Assembly: GCA_947306315.1 (NCBI GenBank)
Contig: CAMZGF010000045.1
Location: 1 to 5,549 of the forward strand
DNA length: 5,549 nucleotides
Reading direction: 5' to 3'
From: an uncultured Candidatus Saccharibacteria bacterium
GTDB lineage: Bacteria; Patescibacteriota; Saccharimonadia; Saccharimonadales; Saccharimonadaceae
The notes beneath the pieces were generated by a model. The model was not told the origin of the DNA. It saw only the letters and a program-made list of their open reading frames with translations, and searched no databases. Position 1 is the first letter of the stretch. Each line of letters starts with the position of its first letter. The translations under genes and the position numbers were made by a program. This document shows positions 1-4,317 of this stretch, in pieces.

Positions 1-2
1 CA

Positions 3-467
3 GTGATAATGATAGTCATTATGGTTCTATGGATTAAATCTATAGAAAATTCGACAGGTATCGTTCTGGATCATTATGACTTTCGGTATAGGGCGATAGA
101 TGCCAGTGTAACAGTTTTCTTTGCTTCGCTTTTATTTGGGTTGTTCTATCTGATTGTTGGACCGTTTATCTATAAACGCTATGCACGTCAGGTAATCGAG
201 AATGAAGACAACGTAAAAGCTGAAAATATCTTTCTTAATAATGAACATCTGCAGATTACTTATTTATATCGTGGTAAGCCGGAAAAATATGAGATTCAAT
301 ATACAAGGTATGGTATAAGCGTAAAAAACGATATCGACTGTAAGAAGCCAACGTTCTATATTGAAGGAGATAGGGTAAAAGAACTGATTCTTCCGATCTA
401 TCCAAGACCATTTTACAATGGATATAAGGTTGTGAATGGGGCAAACGAAAAAGTATTGTGTATGTAA
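3..467 (+). CDS. Uncharacterised membrane protein, 5' partial; paralogue of the next gene
   Basis: I do not recognise this family. The frame is open to the left edge. The first available start is a GTG at position 3, and the opening hydrophobic stretch (MIMIVIMVLW) is too short for a complete membrane helix, so the true start probably lies outside the window. A second hydrophobic segment spans about residues 35-53 (numbered from the GTG), followed by a basic Y-K-R-Y-A patch that would sit on the cytoplasmic side and a soluble C-terminal domain of about 95 residues. That domain carries YGISV (103-107), VKELILP (125-131) and a closing YKVVN. It aligns without gaps to residues 61-140 of the protein at 592-1062, with 20 of 80 identities, so the two are diverged tandem copies. 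A stop and a strong terminator follow directly, so this gene is not co-transcribed with the next. Arginine codons are mixed (4 of 8 AGA/AGG). Function unknown. Confidence 0.75.
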   Translation: MIMIVIMVLWIKSIENSTGIVLDHYDFRYRAIDASVTVFFASLLFGLFYLIVGPFIYKRYARQVIENEDNVKAENIFLNNEHLQITYLYRGKPEKYEIQYTRYGISVKNDIDCKKPTFYIEGDRVKELILPIYPRPFYNGYKVVNGANEKVLCM

Positions 468-472
468 AAATT

Positions 473-496
473 GGGCCGCTCAATAGCGGCCCTTTT
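473..496 (+). terminator. Rho-independent terminator of the first gene
   Basis: An 8-bp GC-rich stem (GGGCCGCT at 473-480 with AGCGGCCC at 485-492) closes a CAAT loop and is followed by TTTT. It begins six bases after the TAA stop of the preceding gene, and it separates that gene from the promoter of the next one. Confidence 0.9.
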
Positions 497-506
497 CTCT
501 GTGTTA

Positions 507-535
507 TTGACTTTTTAACGTGTTTATGCTATAAT
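507..535 (+). promoter_or_regulatory. Sigma-70-type promoter with extended -10
   Basis: TTGACT (507-512) is followed after 17 bp by TATAAT (530-535). A TGC directly before the -10 makes it an extended -10 promoter. Transcription should start near 542 and give a leader of about 50 bases. The design closely matches the promoter at 2468-2495. Confidence 0.85.
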
Positions 536-591
536 ATAAGAAGTAGTTCTTTAACGTTTGCACTCATGTACCAAGATAAGGAGGGATTCAT

Positions 592-1062
592 ATGAATACT
601 GTTGGTATTACGAAAGAGACATGGTTTAATATTTTGATCGCTACACTTGCGGTGCTTATCTTTATGATAGCAGCATATTGGCTATCGATTGACACTGCCA
701 GGTGGTATGTTCCCGTTTTGCGGGTGATCATATGGATAGCGGCAGCTTTTTTCCTGCTGATGCTTACCATCGGTCGTAGGCTTTACAAGATTTACGCGTA
801 CTCAATAATTAATTACCTTGATGACGCGAAGGTCTATAAAGTCTGTGTAACTAAGAAATGCCTGGAGATCATGTTTGATGTCGACGAAGGTTGGGCATCA
901 GAAACGCTTGTCTATAAGGACTACGGGATCAAGGTAAGAACACGTGACAAGTATAATCTTCCGCATGTCATGGTGCATAATTGTACCGTGAAACGTATTA
1001 CTCTTCCCCTTACAGACAAGAATGACCCCATGTGGCAGAAGTATGAAATTATCAATCTTTGA
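592..1062 (+). CDS. Uncharacterised two-helix membrane protein, paralogue of the preceding gene
   Basis: This 156-residue protein belongs to no family I recognise. The ATG start is well supported: AAGGAGG at 578-584 sits 7 bases upstream. Two hydrophobic helices are visible, about residues 12-32 and 43-60, joined by a short polar loop (SIDTARWYV). A basic stretch (GRRLYK, 61-66) then points to a cytoplasmic C-terminal domain of about 90 residues, containing YGIKV (111-115), VKRITLP (133-139) and a closing YEIIN. The same landmarks occur at the same spacing in the preceding gene (YGISV, VKELILP, YKVVN), which makes the pair tandem paralogues. No catalytic motif is apparent. The gene has its own extended -10 promoter and ends at a hairpin shared with convergent cdsA, so it is a single-gene unit. 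A helical hairpin anchor plus a small soluble domain would suit a sensor or envelope-associated protein, but that is a guess. Confidence 0.8.
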   Translation: MNTVGITKETWFNILIATLAVLIFMIAAYWLSIDTARWYVPVLRVIIWIAAAFFLLMLTIGRRLYKIYAYSIINYLDDAKVYKVCVTKKCLEIMFDVDEGWASETLVYKDYGIKVRTRDKYNLPHVMVHNCTVKRITLPLTDKNDPMWQKYEIINL

Positions 1063-1070
1063 GTGCAAAG

Positions 1071-1100
1071 AAAAAGGCCGTCTAGATAGACGGCCTTTTT
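1071..1100. terminator. Bidirectional terminator between convergent genes
   Basis: A 13-bp perfect inverted repeat (1071-1083 with 1088-1100, GC core GGCCGTC/GACGGCC) closes an AGAT loop. It has an A-run on its left arm and a T-run on its right, so it can terminate transcripts from both directions. It lies between the TGA of the plus-strand gene (ends 1062) and the TAG of minus-strand cdsA (1105). Confidence 0.9.
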
Positions 1101-1104
1101 TAGG

Positions 1105-1830
1105 CTAGGGGGATGACAACTTTATGAGAAGCATAAGACAAGCGACTGTGGTCCATGAATCGATACGGTCAGCAAAGCCGCCGTGACTCTTCATGAATAG
1201 TTCAAGTTTTCCTAATATGGGGATATTTCGCATAATTATGATTTCTCCAGAATCTTTGATTCCTAAGAAACGCTTTGTAAAACTTTCGACCCAGTCGCCA
1301 AAAATGGCTGCTATCGGGGATATGAAGATAAAGAGAATAATCTTATCAATATAAACCCAGTCGTCGGTTTTTCCGAAACACTTCGTGAAAATAAAAACAG
1401 CAAGGATTTCCACAAGAACTGCTCCTATGTATCCGCCAATAATTCCCTCCCAGGATTTTTTCGGGCTGACATTTGGAAATGGACGCTTCTTAAATAATCG
1501 ATCGTGGAATATACTGCCGACGAAATAGGCGGCAATATCGTTCGCGACAGATGCGACCAGCACGAGAATAATTTCGATTACATCAAGGAAAAAAGCAACC
1601 GCAACCGTCCCAAGCATAATGAACATCATTTCGATCATTACTAATCTACTTTCGTTAGCTTGATCTTGGTTTATGCTGTAGTTGTCGCTTATAAACATCT
1701 CGATAAGCGCCATTACGCCGAAAAATCCAAACAGGATACGGAACGCAAAGATATTAGGAGTAAAAAGTGAGGCGATAATTAAAACGGCTAAGATAACCGC
1801 CGTGATAATTCGCGATTTTAACCCTGTCAT
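1105..1830 (-). CDS. cdsA: Phosphatidate cytidylyltransferase (CDP-diacylglycerol synthase)
   Basis: The enzyme makes CDP-diacylglycerol from CTP and phosphatidic acid in the membrane, the branch point of bacterial phospholipid synthesis. The 241 residues are slightly shorter than usual (about 260-285) and strongly hydrophobic, with roughly six to seven helices. Family landmarks: NDIAAYFVG (97-105), SPKKSWEGIIGG (122-133), GDWVESFTKR (178-187), KDSG (192-195) and HGGFADRIDS (216-225), which carries the metal- and CTP-binding aspartates. The spacing between KDSG and HGG is abnormal: 20 residues here against five in the E. coli enzyme as I recall it. The ATG at 1830 is the only suitable start, because an in-frame TGA lies inside the Shine-Dalgarno just upstream. 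That Shine-Dalgarno is unusually far away and a tiny open frame lies between. The gene is probably transcribed alone, since a terminator separates it from rplK. Family assignment is firm; activity with the altered motif is inferred. Confidence 0.93.
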   Translation of the reverse strand: MTGLKSRIITAVILAVLIIASLFTPNIFAFRILFGFFGVMALIEMFISDNYSINQDQANESRLVMIEMMFIMLGTVAVAFFLDVIEIILVLVASVANDIAAYFVGSIFHDRLFKKRPFPNVSPKKSWEGIIGGYIGAVLVEILAVFIFTKCFGKTDDWVYIDKIILFIFISPIAAIFGDWVESFTKRFLGIKDSGEIIIMRNIPILGKLELFMKSHGGFADRIDSWTTVACLMLLIKLSSP

Positions 1831-1838
1831 AAATGCAT
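1827..1838 (-). other. Possible three-codon upstream open frame overlapping the cdsA start
   Basis: On the minus strand ATG CAT TTA TGA starts 7 bases after AAGGAGG, the ideal distance. Its TGA shares the ATGA overlap with the cdsA ATG. The Shine-Dalgarno is about 15 bases from the cdsA ATG, which is long for direct initiation, so ribosomes could start on the tiny frame and restart on cdsA. This is inference from spacing; three codons are too few for any coding signal. Confidence 0.3.
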
Positions 1839-1841
1839 AGC

Positions 1842-1852
1842 ATCACCTCCTT
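1842..1852 (-). promoter_or_regulatory. Full-length Shine-Dalgarno for cdsA or its upstream mini-frame
   Basis: AAGGAGGTGAT matches the anti-Shine-Dalgarno end of 16S rRNA over 11 bases, the longest such match in the window. It contains the TGA that blocks any in-frame extension of cdsA upstream. Its core is better spaced for the ATG at 1838 than for the cdsA ATG at 1830. Confidence 0.75.
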
Positions 1853-1883
1853 AATGAACTGTCTCCCACCAAAACCTGTATAT

Positions 1884-1912
1884 ATTATACAAAAAAATAA
1901 CCCCTATTTAAA
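1884..1912 (-). promoter_or_regulatory. Candidate cdsA promoter
   Basis: A perfect TATAAT lies on the minus strand at 1884-1889. A poor -35 (TTTAAA, 1907-1912) lies 17 bp upstream, inside the loop side of the rplK terminator. The predicted start near 1877 would give a leader of about 46 bases. The -10 is good, the -35 weak, and no TG extension is present. Confidence 0.45.
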
Positions 1913-1922
1913 GGGGTTATTT
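1891..1922 (-). terminator. Rho-independent terminator of rplK
   Basis: On the minus strand an 11-bp stem (1912-1922 with 1895-1905, core AACCCC/GGGGTT) with a 6-base loop runs into a series of seven T's. It begins ten bases after the rplK stop and isolates rplK from cdsA. Confidence 0.9.
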
Positions 1923-1931
1923 AGTTTTAGT

Positions 1932-2357
1932 TTAGTCTTCGACTTCTACGCCCATTGAGCGAGCAGTACCAGCGACGACTTTGACTGCACCCTCAAGATC
2001 GACAGCGTTGAGTTGGTCTTTCTTGATTTCAGCAATTTTCTCGAGCTGTGCGCGAGTAATTTTGCCGACTTTTTCGGTGTTTGGACGTCCTGAACCTTTA
2101 GCGAGTTTAATCTCTTCACGGATTAAATCGTCTACAGGTTGACCAAGACATACCCAGTCGAAAGTACGATCTTCGTAGACTTTGATGTGAACGATAACGT
2201 TCTTTCCGTTGTATTCTTTTGTTTTTTCGTTGAATGGGTTGATGAAATCCATCATATTGAGGCCCCATTGACCGAGGGTTGAACCTACTGGAGGACCTGC
2301 GGTGGCCTTACCACCAGGGATACGGAGTTTCAAATTTCCGATTACTTGTTTTGCCAT
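1932..2357 (-). CDS. rplK: 50S ribosomal protein L11
   Basis: L11 binds 23S rRNA at the GTPase-associated centre, where elongation factors dock, and is the partner of thiopeptide antibiotics. The 141 residues match the usual length. The N-terminal domain shows KLRIPGGKATAGPPVGSTLGQ (K10-Q30), and the C-terminal RNA-binding domain shows SGRPN, VGKITRAQLE and the near-universal closing GTARSMGV. Residue 26, normally proline in PPVGPALGQ, is serine here. The ATG at 2357 follows a modest AAGGA-type Shine-Dalgarno. All six arginines use CGT or CGC, as expected of a highly expressed gene. It has its own promoter and terminator, and neither rplA nor rplJ follows, unlike the standard cluster. A 16-bp palindrome lies in its leader. 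The W31/L33 pattern and MMDFINPFN are what I associate with Saccharibacteria. Confidence 0.97.
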   Translation of the reverse strand: MAKQVIGNLKLRIPGGKATAGPPVGSTLGQWGLNMMDFINPFNEKTKEYNGKNVIVHIKVYEDRTFDWVCLGQPVDDLIREEIKLAKGSGRPNTEKVGKITRAQLEKIAEIKKDQLNAVDLEGAVKVVAGTARSMGVEVED

Positions 2358-2391
2358 ATTATTCCTTTATGGGATTGAAGCTTTCCCAATT

Positions 2392-2407
2392 ACGATTAAT
2401 TAATCGT
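2392..2407. repeat. 16-bp perfect palindrome in the rplK leader
   Basis: ACGATTAATTAATCGT is perfectly self-complementary. It lies about 8-23 bases downstream of the predicted rplK transcription start, so it could be an operator or form a 6-bp RNA hairpin with an AAUU loop. Confidence 0.6.
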
Positions 2408-2420
2408 GCGTAACGTCGCT

Positions 2421-2449
2421 ATTATACCGCAAAATGCTTAAAAAGTAAA
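2421..2449 (-). promoter_or_regulatory. rplK promoter
   Basis: On the minus strand TTTACT (2444-2449) is followed after 17 bp by a perfect TATAAT (2421-2426). The predicted start near 2414 gives a leader of about 57 bases. It is divergent from the promoter at 2468-2495, with 18 bp between the two -35 elements. Confidence 0.8.
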
Positions 2450-2467
2450 GCGTGAGAAGCTGGTGAA

Positions 2468-2495
2468 TTGACTCTTTTTCGTTTTATGTTATAAT
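2468..2495 (+). promoter_or_regulatory. Sigma-70-type promoter with extended -10
   Basis: TTGACT (2468-2473), a 16-bp spacer, then TATAAT (2490-2495) preceded by TGT. The start is expected near 2502. The leader holds a small hairpin, TAGTC-TTTT-GACTA (2509-2522). The element composition closely resembles the promoter at 507-535. Confidence 0.85.
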
Positions 2496-2550
2496 ATAGT
2501 GGATGGCATAGTCTTTTGACTAAAACTATAGTAGCTTAGGAGGTAGATGT

Positions 2551-3177
2551 ATGAGAAGAATTGAAATATTGTTGGATGATATTCAGTTAGGTAAAATTAT
2601 CGGAAATATCATCGAACAGGGGTGGTCCGATCTGTCTTGTGTGACTGTCGACAAAAGCACTTTCGAATTTCAGCCTGTTTCTATTTCTCCGGCACCTGGT
2701 ATCGCCGAGTTTAAGAAAAACTCAGAGACTTGGGGTAAACCCAAGAGGCATAAAAACCAGGATGTTAACACGGTTATAGATCTTTATCGCAATATATATT
2801 CCATGGAGGATTTTTATGGCGATAACAGAGGTAAGAGGCTGTATGATTACTTCGATATGATCCAAATGGCGCTGTTTGAGCCGGCGTATTATCGGGTTAA
2901 TTCAGTTGAGTTCAATACTCATACATCACATAACACTACCATCATAAAGGCTCTCTATAAGCATTATGACAGGGAGAAGTATGATAGAGTCATGAAAGTG
3001 ATGAGGAGCTTGAAACTCAAGGATCCTGATACTATTGATGTCTATTCGGAAGAAAAAATAAGAGCTATCCGCTATTTTTCCGACAAGAAAGACTTTGATA
3101 TGAATAATTACATAGTTCTCTTCCTCAGTAATAGGAGAAGACAGACCTTTGATCCCTGGACGGATGATGATAGGTAA
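2551..3177 (+). CDS. Hypothetical soluble protein inserted between nusG and rplK
   Basis: I do not recognise this 208-residue protein. AGGAGGT at 2538-2544, six bases from the ATG, fixes the start, and a double TAA ends it. There is no signal peptide or membrane helix, so it should be cytoplasmic. The N-terminus (RRIEILLDDIQLGKIIGNII) looks amphipathic and is followed by a proline-rich link (about 42-64). The middle is rich in tyrosine and aspartate (NTVIDLYRNIY, RLYDYFDMIQ), then HTSHNTT (124-130), a charged helical part (138-158), and an acidic end (DPWTDDDR). Of 16 arginines 13 use AGA or AGG, whereas nusG and rplK use only CGT or CGC. The gene is a complete cassette: extended -10 promoter, strong ribosome site, terminator. 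It faces against both neighbours and splits the nusG-rplK junction. No function is assigned. Confidence 0.8.
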   Translation: MRRIEILLDDIQLGKIIGNIIEQGWSDLSCVTVDKSTFEFQPVSISPAPGIAEFKKNSETWGKPKRHKNQDVNTVIDLYRNIYSMEDFYGDNRGKRLYDYFDMIQMALFEPAYYRVNSVEFNTHTSHNTTIIKALYKHYDREKYDRVMKVMRSLKLKDPDTIDVYSEEKIRAIRYFSDKKDFDMNNYIVLFLSNRRRQTFDPWTDDDR

Positions 3178-3183
3178 TAACAG

Positions 3184-3211
3184 AACCCCGCGGTTAATCC
3201 GCGGGGTTTTT
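3184..3211 (+). terminator. Rho-independent terminator of the inserted gene
   Basis: A 10-bp stem (AACCCCGCGG, 3184-3193, with CCGCGGGGTT, 3199-3208) closes a TTAAT loop and ends in a T-run to 3211. It starts six bases after the first TAA. The minus-strand side lacks a T-run, so it should act on the plus strand only. Confidence 0.92.
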
Positions 3212-3267
3212 CATGCTTCAGGCATTAGTACGTCTTCCTTGCTCGCTAGCTCGCAAGTTTGCCGTTC

Positions 3268-3290
3268 TAAAAGTGCCACAGGCACTTTTA
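3268..3290 (-). terminator. Hairpin overlapping the nusG stop codon, probable terminator
   Basis: A perfect 10-bp stem (TAAAAGTGCC at 3268-3277 with its complement at 3281-3290) closes a 3-base loop, and the nusG TAA is its first three bases on the minus strand. The T's belong to the closing arm (CACTTTTA), so the free U-tract is short and termination may be partial. A weaker hairpin (3238-3257) follows downstream. Confidence 0.6.
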
Positions 3291-3836
3291 GTCGATTTTC
3301 TTAACTTGGAGAGCGTCGAGTTCGACTGGGGTTTCACGTCCGAACATAGAGACGAGAACCTTGAGCTTACCTTTAGCAGAGTCGATTTCAGCGATTGTAC
3401 CTTCAAAGCCTTTGAATGGACCATCGGTAATAGAAACGACTTCGTTGATTTGGTAGTTGATAGTGTATTTAGGATCTTCAACACCCATACGGCGCTTAAT
3501 TTTAGCGATTTCCTTCTCTGAAACTGGGGTTGGCTGAGTGCCGGTACCGACAAATCCGGTTACACCTGGGGTGTTGCGGATGATGTACCAAGTCTCATCT
3601 GAGAGACACATCTCAACGAGAACGTAGCCTTGGAAGATTTTGCGGTCAACGACTGTGCGTTTGCCGTTCTTAATTTCGATTGATTTTTCTTTTGGAACCA
3701 TTGCTCCAAAGATTTTTCCTTTGAATTCAGGTTTATCGAGACGGTCGTTGACTGATTCTGCGACCTTATCTTCGTAGCCAGAGTAGGTAGAGATTGTGTA
3801 CCATGCACGGCTGCCATCATAACGGTTTACTGCCAT
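3288..3836 (-). CDS. nusG: Transcription termination/antitermination factor NusG
   Basis: NusG binds RNA polymerase through its N-terminal NGN domain and links it to Rho or to the ribosome (S10) through its C-terminal KOW domain. The 182 residues match the standard length. The NGN domain begins at AWYTISTYSGYEDKVAE (11-27) and includes VPKE, FQGYVLVEM (68-76) and the characteristic NTPGVTGFVGTG (88-99). The KOW domain spans about 128-182 with DGPFKGFEGTI (138-148) and SMFGRETPVEL (163-173). The ATG at 3836 lies 11 bases after the secE stop and is preceded by AAAGGA, so the two are co-translated from one mRNA. All nine arginines use CGT or CGC, the bias of a highly expressed gene. Its stop codon forms part of a hairpin. 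rplK would normally follow, but an opposing gene intervenes. Confidence 0.97.
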   Translation of the reverse strand: MAVNRYDGSRAWYTISTYSGYEDKVAESVNDRLDKPEFKGKIFGAMVPKEKSIEIKNGKRTVVDRKIFQGYVLVEMCLSDETWYIIRNTPGVTGFVGTGTQPTPVSEKEIAKIKRRMGVEDPKYTINYQINEVVSITDGPFKGFEGTIAEIDSAKGKLKVLVSMFGRETPVELDALQVKKID

Positions 3837-3847
3837 ATATTTCCTTT

Positions 3848-4237
3848 CTATCTAATAATTTGACTAAAGATGAAGTTAAATAATGCATCGAGAAGCATTA
3901 CGAGAATAATGAAGAGTGCTGCATAGACGAAGATTGCACCAACGAGCTTCCAGGTTGCTTTACGGTTTGGCCAACGAACTTGGCGGATTTCCTCTGAAGA
4001 ACCTTTGATATATCGTCCGAGGGCGATGAATGGTTTTGCAATAAAGCGGAAAGGCGCGGTGATGATGCGAAGTGGCATCGGCATCGGCTTTTTCTCTTTT
4101 TTGACTGCCTTTTTGTTCTCCTTAACGATCTCTTTAGCTATTTTTACAGCTTTTCGAACGTTTTTAGAGGTAGATTGTTTTTTTGGCTCGTCTTCAGACT
4201 TTTTGTCGCCAGCTTTGATTCTAGTGACGTGTGCCAT
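3848..4237 (-). CDS. secE: Preprotein translocase subunit SecE
   Basis: SecE clamps and stabilises SecY in the Sec channel. I place the start at the ATG at 4237 (129 residues), not the TTG at 4252, because AAGGAG (4243-4248) lies five bases before that ATG and would be swallowed by the longer form. The conserved SecE part is C-terminal: an amphipathic stretch (64-80), EEIRQVRWPNRKATWK (82-97) with the hallmark WP, then one membrane helix (about 98-125). The N-terminal 50 residues are a long lysine-rich, probably disordered tail, so the protein is about twice the length of single-helix Gram-positive SecE proteins (about 60 residues). E. coli SecE is of similar length but fills the N-terminus with two extra helices, which are absent here. 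It precedes nusG by 11 bases in the classic order and has its own strong promoter. Confidence 0.95.
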   Translation of the reverse strand: MAHVTRIKAGDKKSEDEPKKQSTSKNVRKAVKIAKEIVKENKKAVKKEKKPMPMPLRIITAPFRFIAKPFIALGRYIKGSSEEIRQVRWPNRKATWKLVGAIFVYAALFIILVMLLDALFNFIFSQIIR

Positions 4238-4242
4238 ATTTA

Positions 4243-4248
4243 CTCCTT
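4243..4248 (-). promoter_or_regulatory. Ribosome binding site that decides the secE start
   Basis: AAGGAG lies five bases before the ATG at 4237. It lies downstream of the alternative TTG at 4252, so that upstream start is unlikely. Confidence 0.85.
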
Positions 4249-4261
4249 CCAATAAAAAATT

Positions 4262-4273
4262 GTCCCGTAGGAC
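4262..4273 (-). other. Hairpin with UACG tetraloop at the 5' end of secE mRNA
   Basis: The minus-strand RNA reads GUCC-UACG-GGAC, a 4-bp stem closed by a UNCG-class loop, which is exceptionally stable for its size. It would occupy about the second to fourteenth base of the transcript and is followed by a U6 run before the Shine-Dalgarno. A role in protecting the 5' end is inferred. Confidence 0.5.
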
Positions 4274-4281
4274 TTGTCAAT

Positions 4282-4309
4282 ATTATAGCGTACGAAATAC
4301 CTATGTCAA
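4282..4309 (-). promoter_or_regulatory. secE-nusG promoter
   Basis: Both elements are perfect consensus: TTGACA (4304-4309), a 16-bp spacer, TATAAT (4282-4287). The start is expected near 4275, giving a leader of about 38 bases. The -35 begins nine bases after the stop of the upstream VanZ-like gene. Confidence 0.9.
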
Positions 4310-4317
4310 GAAAAACG

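Noticed and set aside
2509..2522. TAGTC-TTTT-GACTA hairpin in the leader of the inserted gene as a riboswitch or integration scar
   Set aside because: It is only a 5-bp stem with no matching repeat at the other end of the cassette (3178-3267).
3213..3521. Plus-strand open frame of 102 codons starting after the terminator
   Set aside because: It lies mostly inside nusG on the opposite strand, lacks a ribosome site, and its protein resembles nothing; it is a shadow of a certain gene.
3848..4252. Longer SecE starting at TTG 4252
   Set aside because: The Shine-Dalgarno at 4243-4248 would lie inside the coding region; the ATG at 4237 is correctly spaced.
4254..4273. secE leader hairpin read as an attenuator
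   Set aside because: The stem has only four base pairs and starts at the first transcribed bases, too early for normal termination.
4275..4280. Second TTGACA on the minus strand, downstream of the secE -10
   Set aside because: No acceptable -10 lies 15-19 bp further on; only a T-run is there, so it is not a second promoter.
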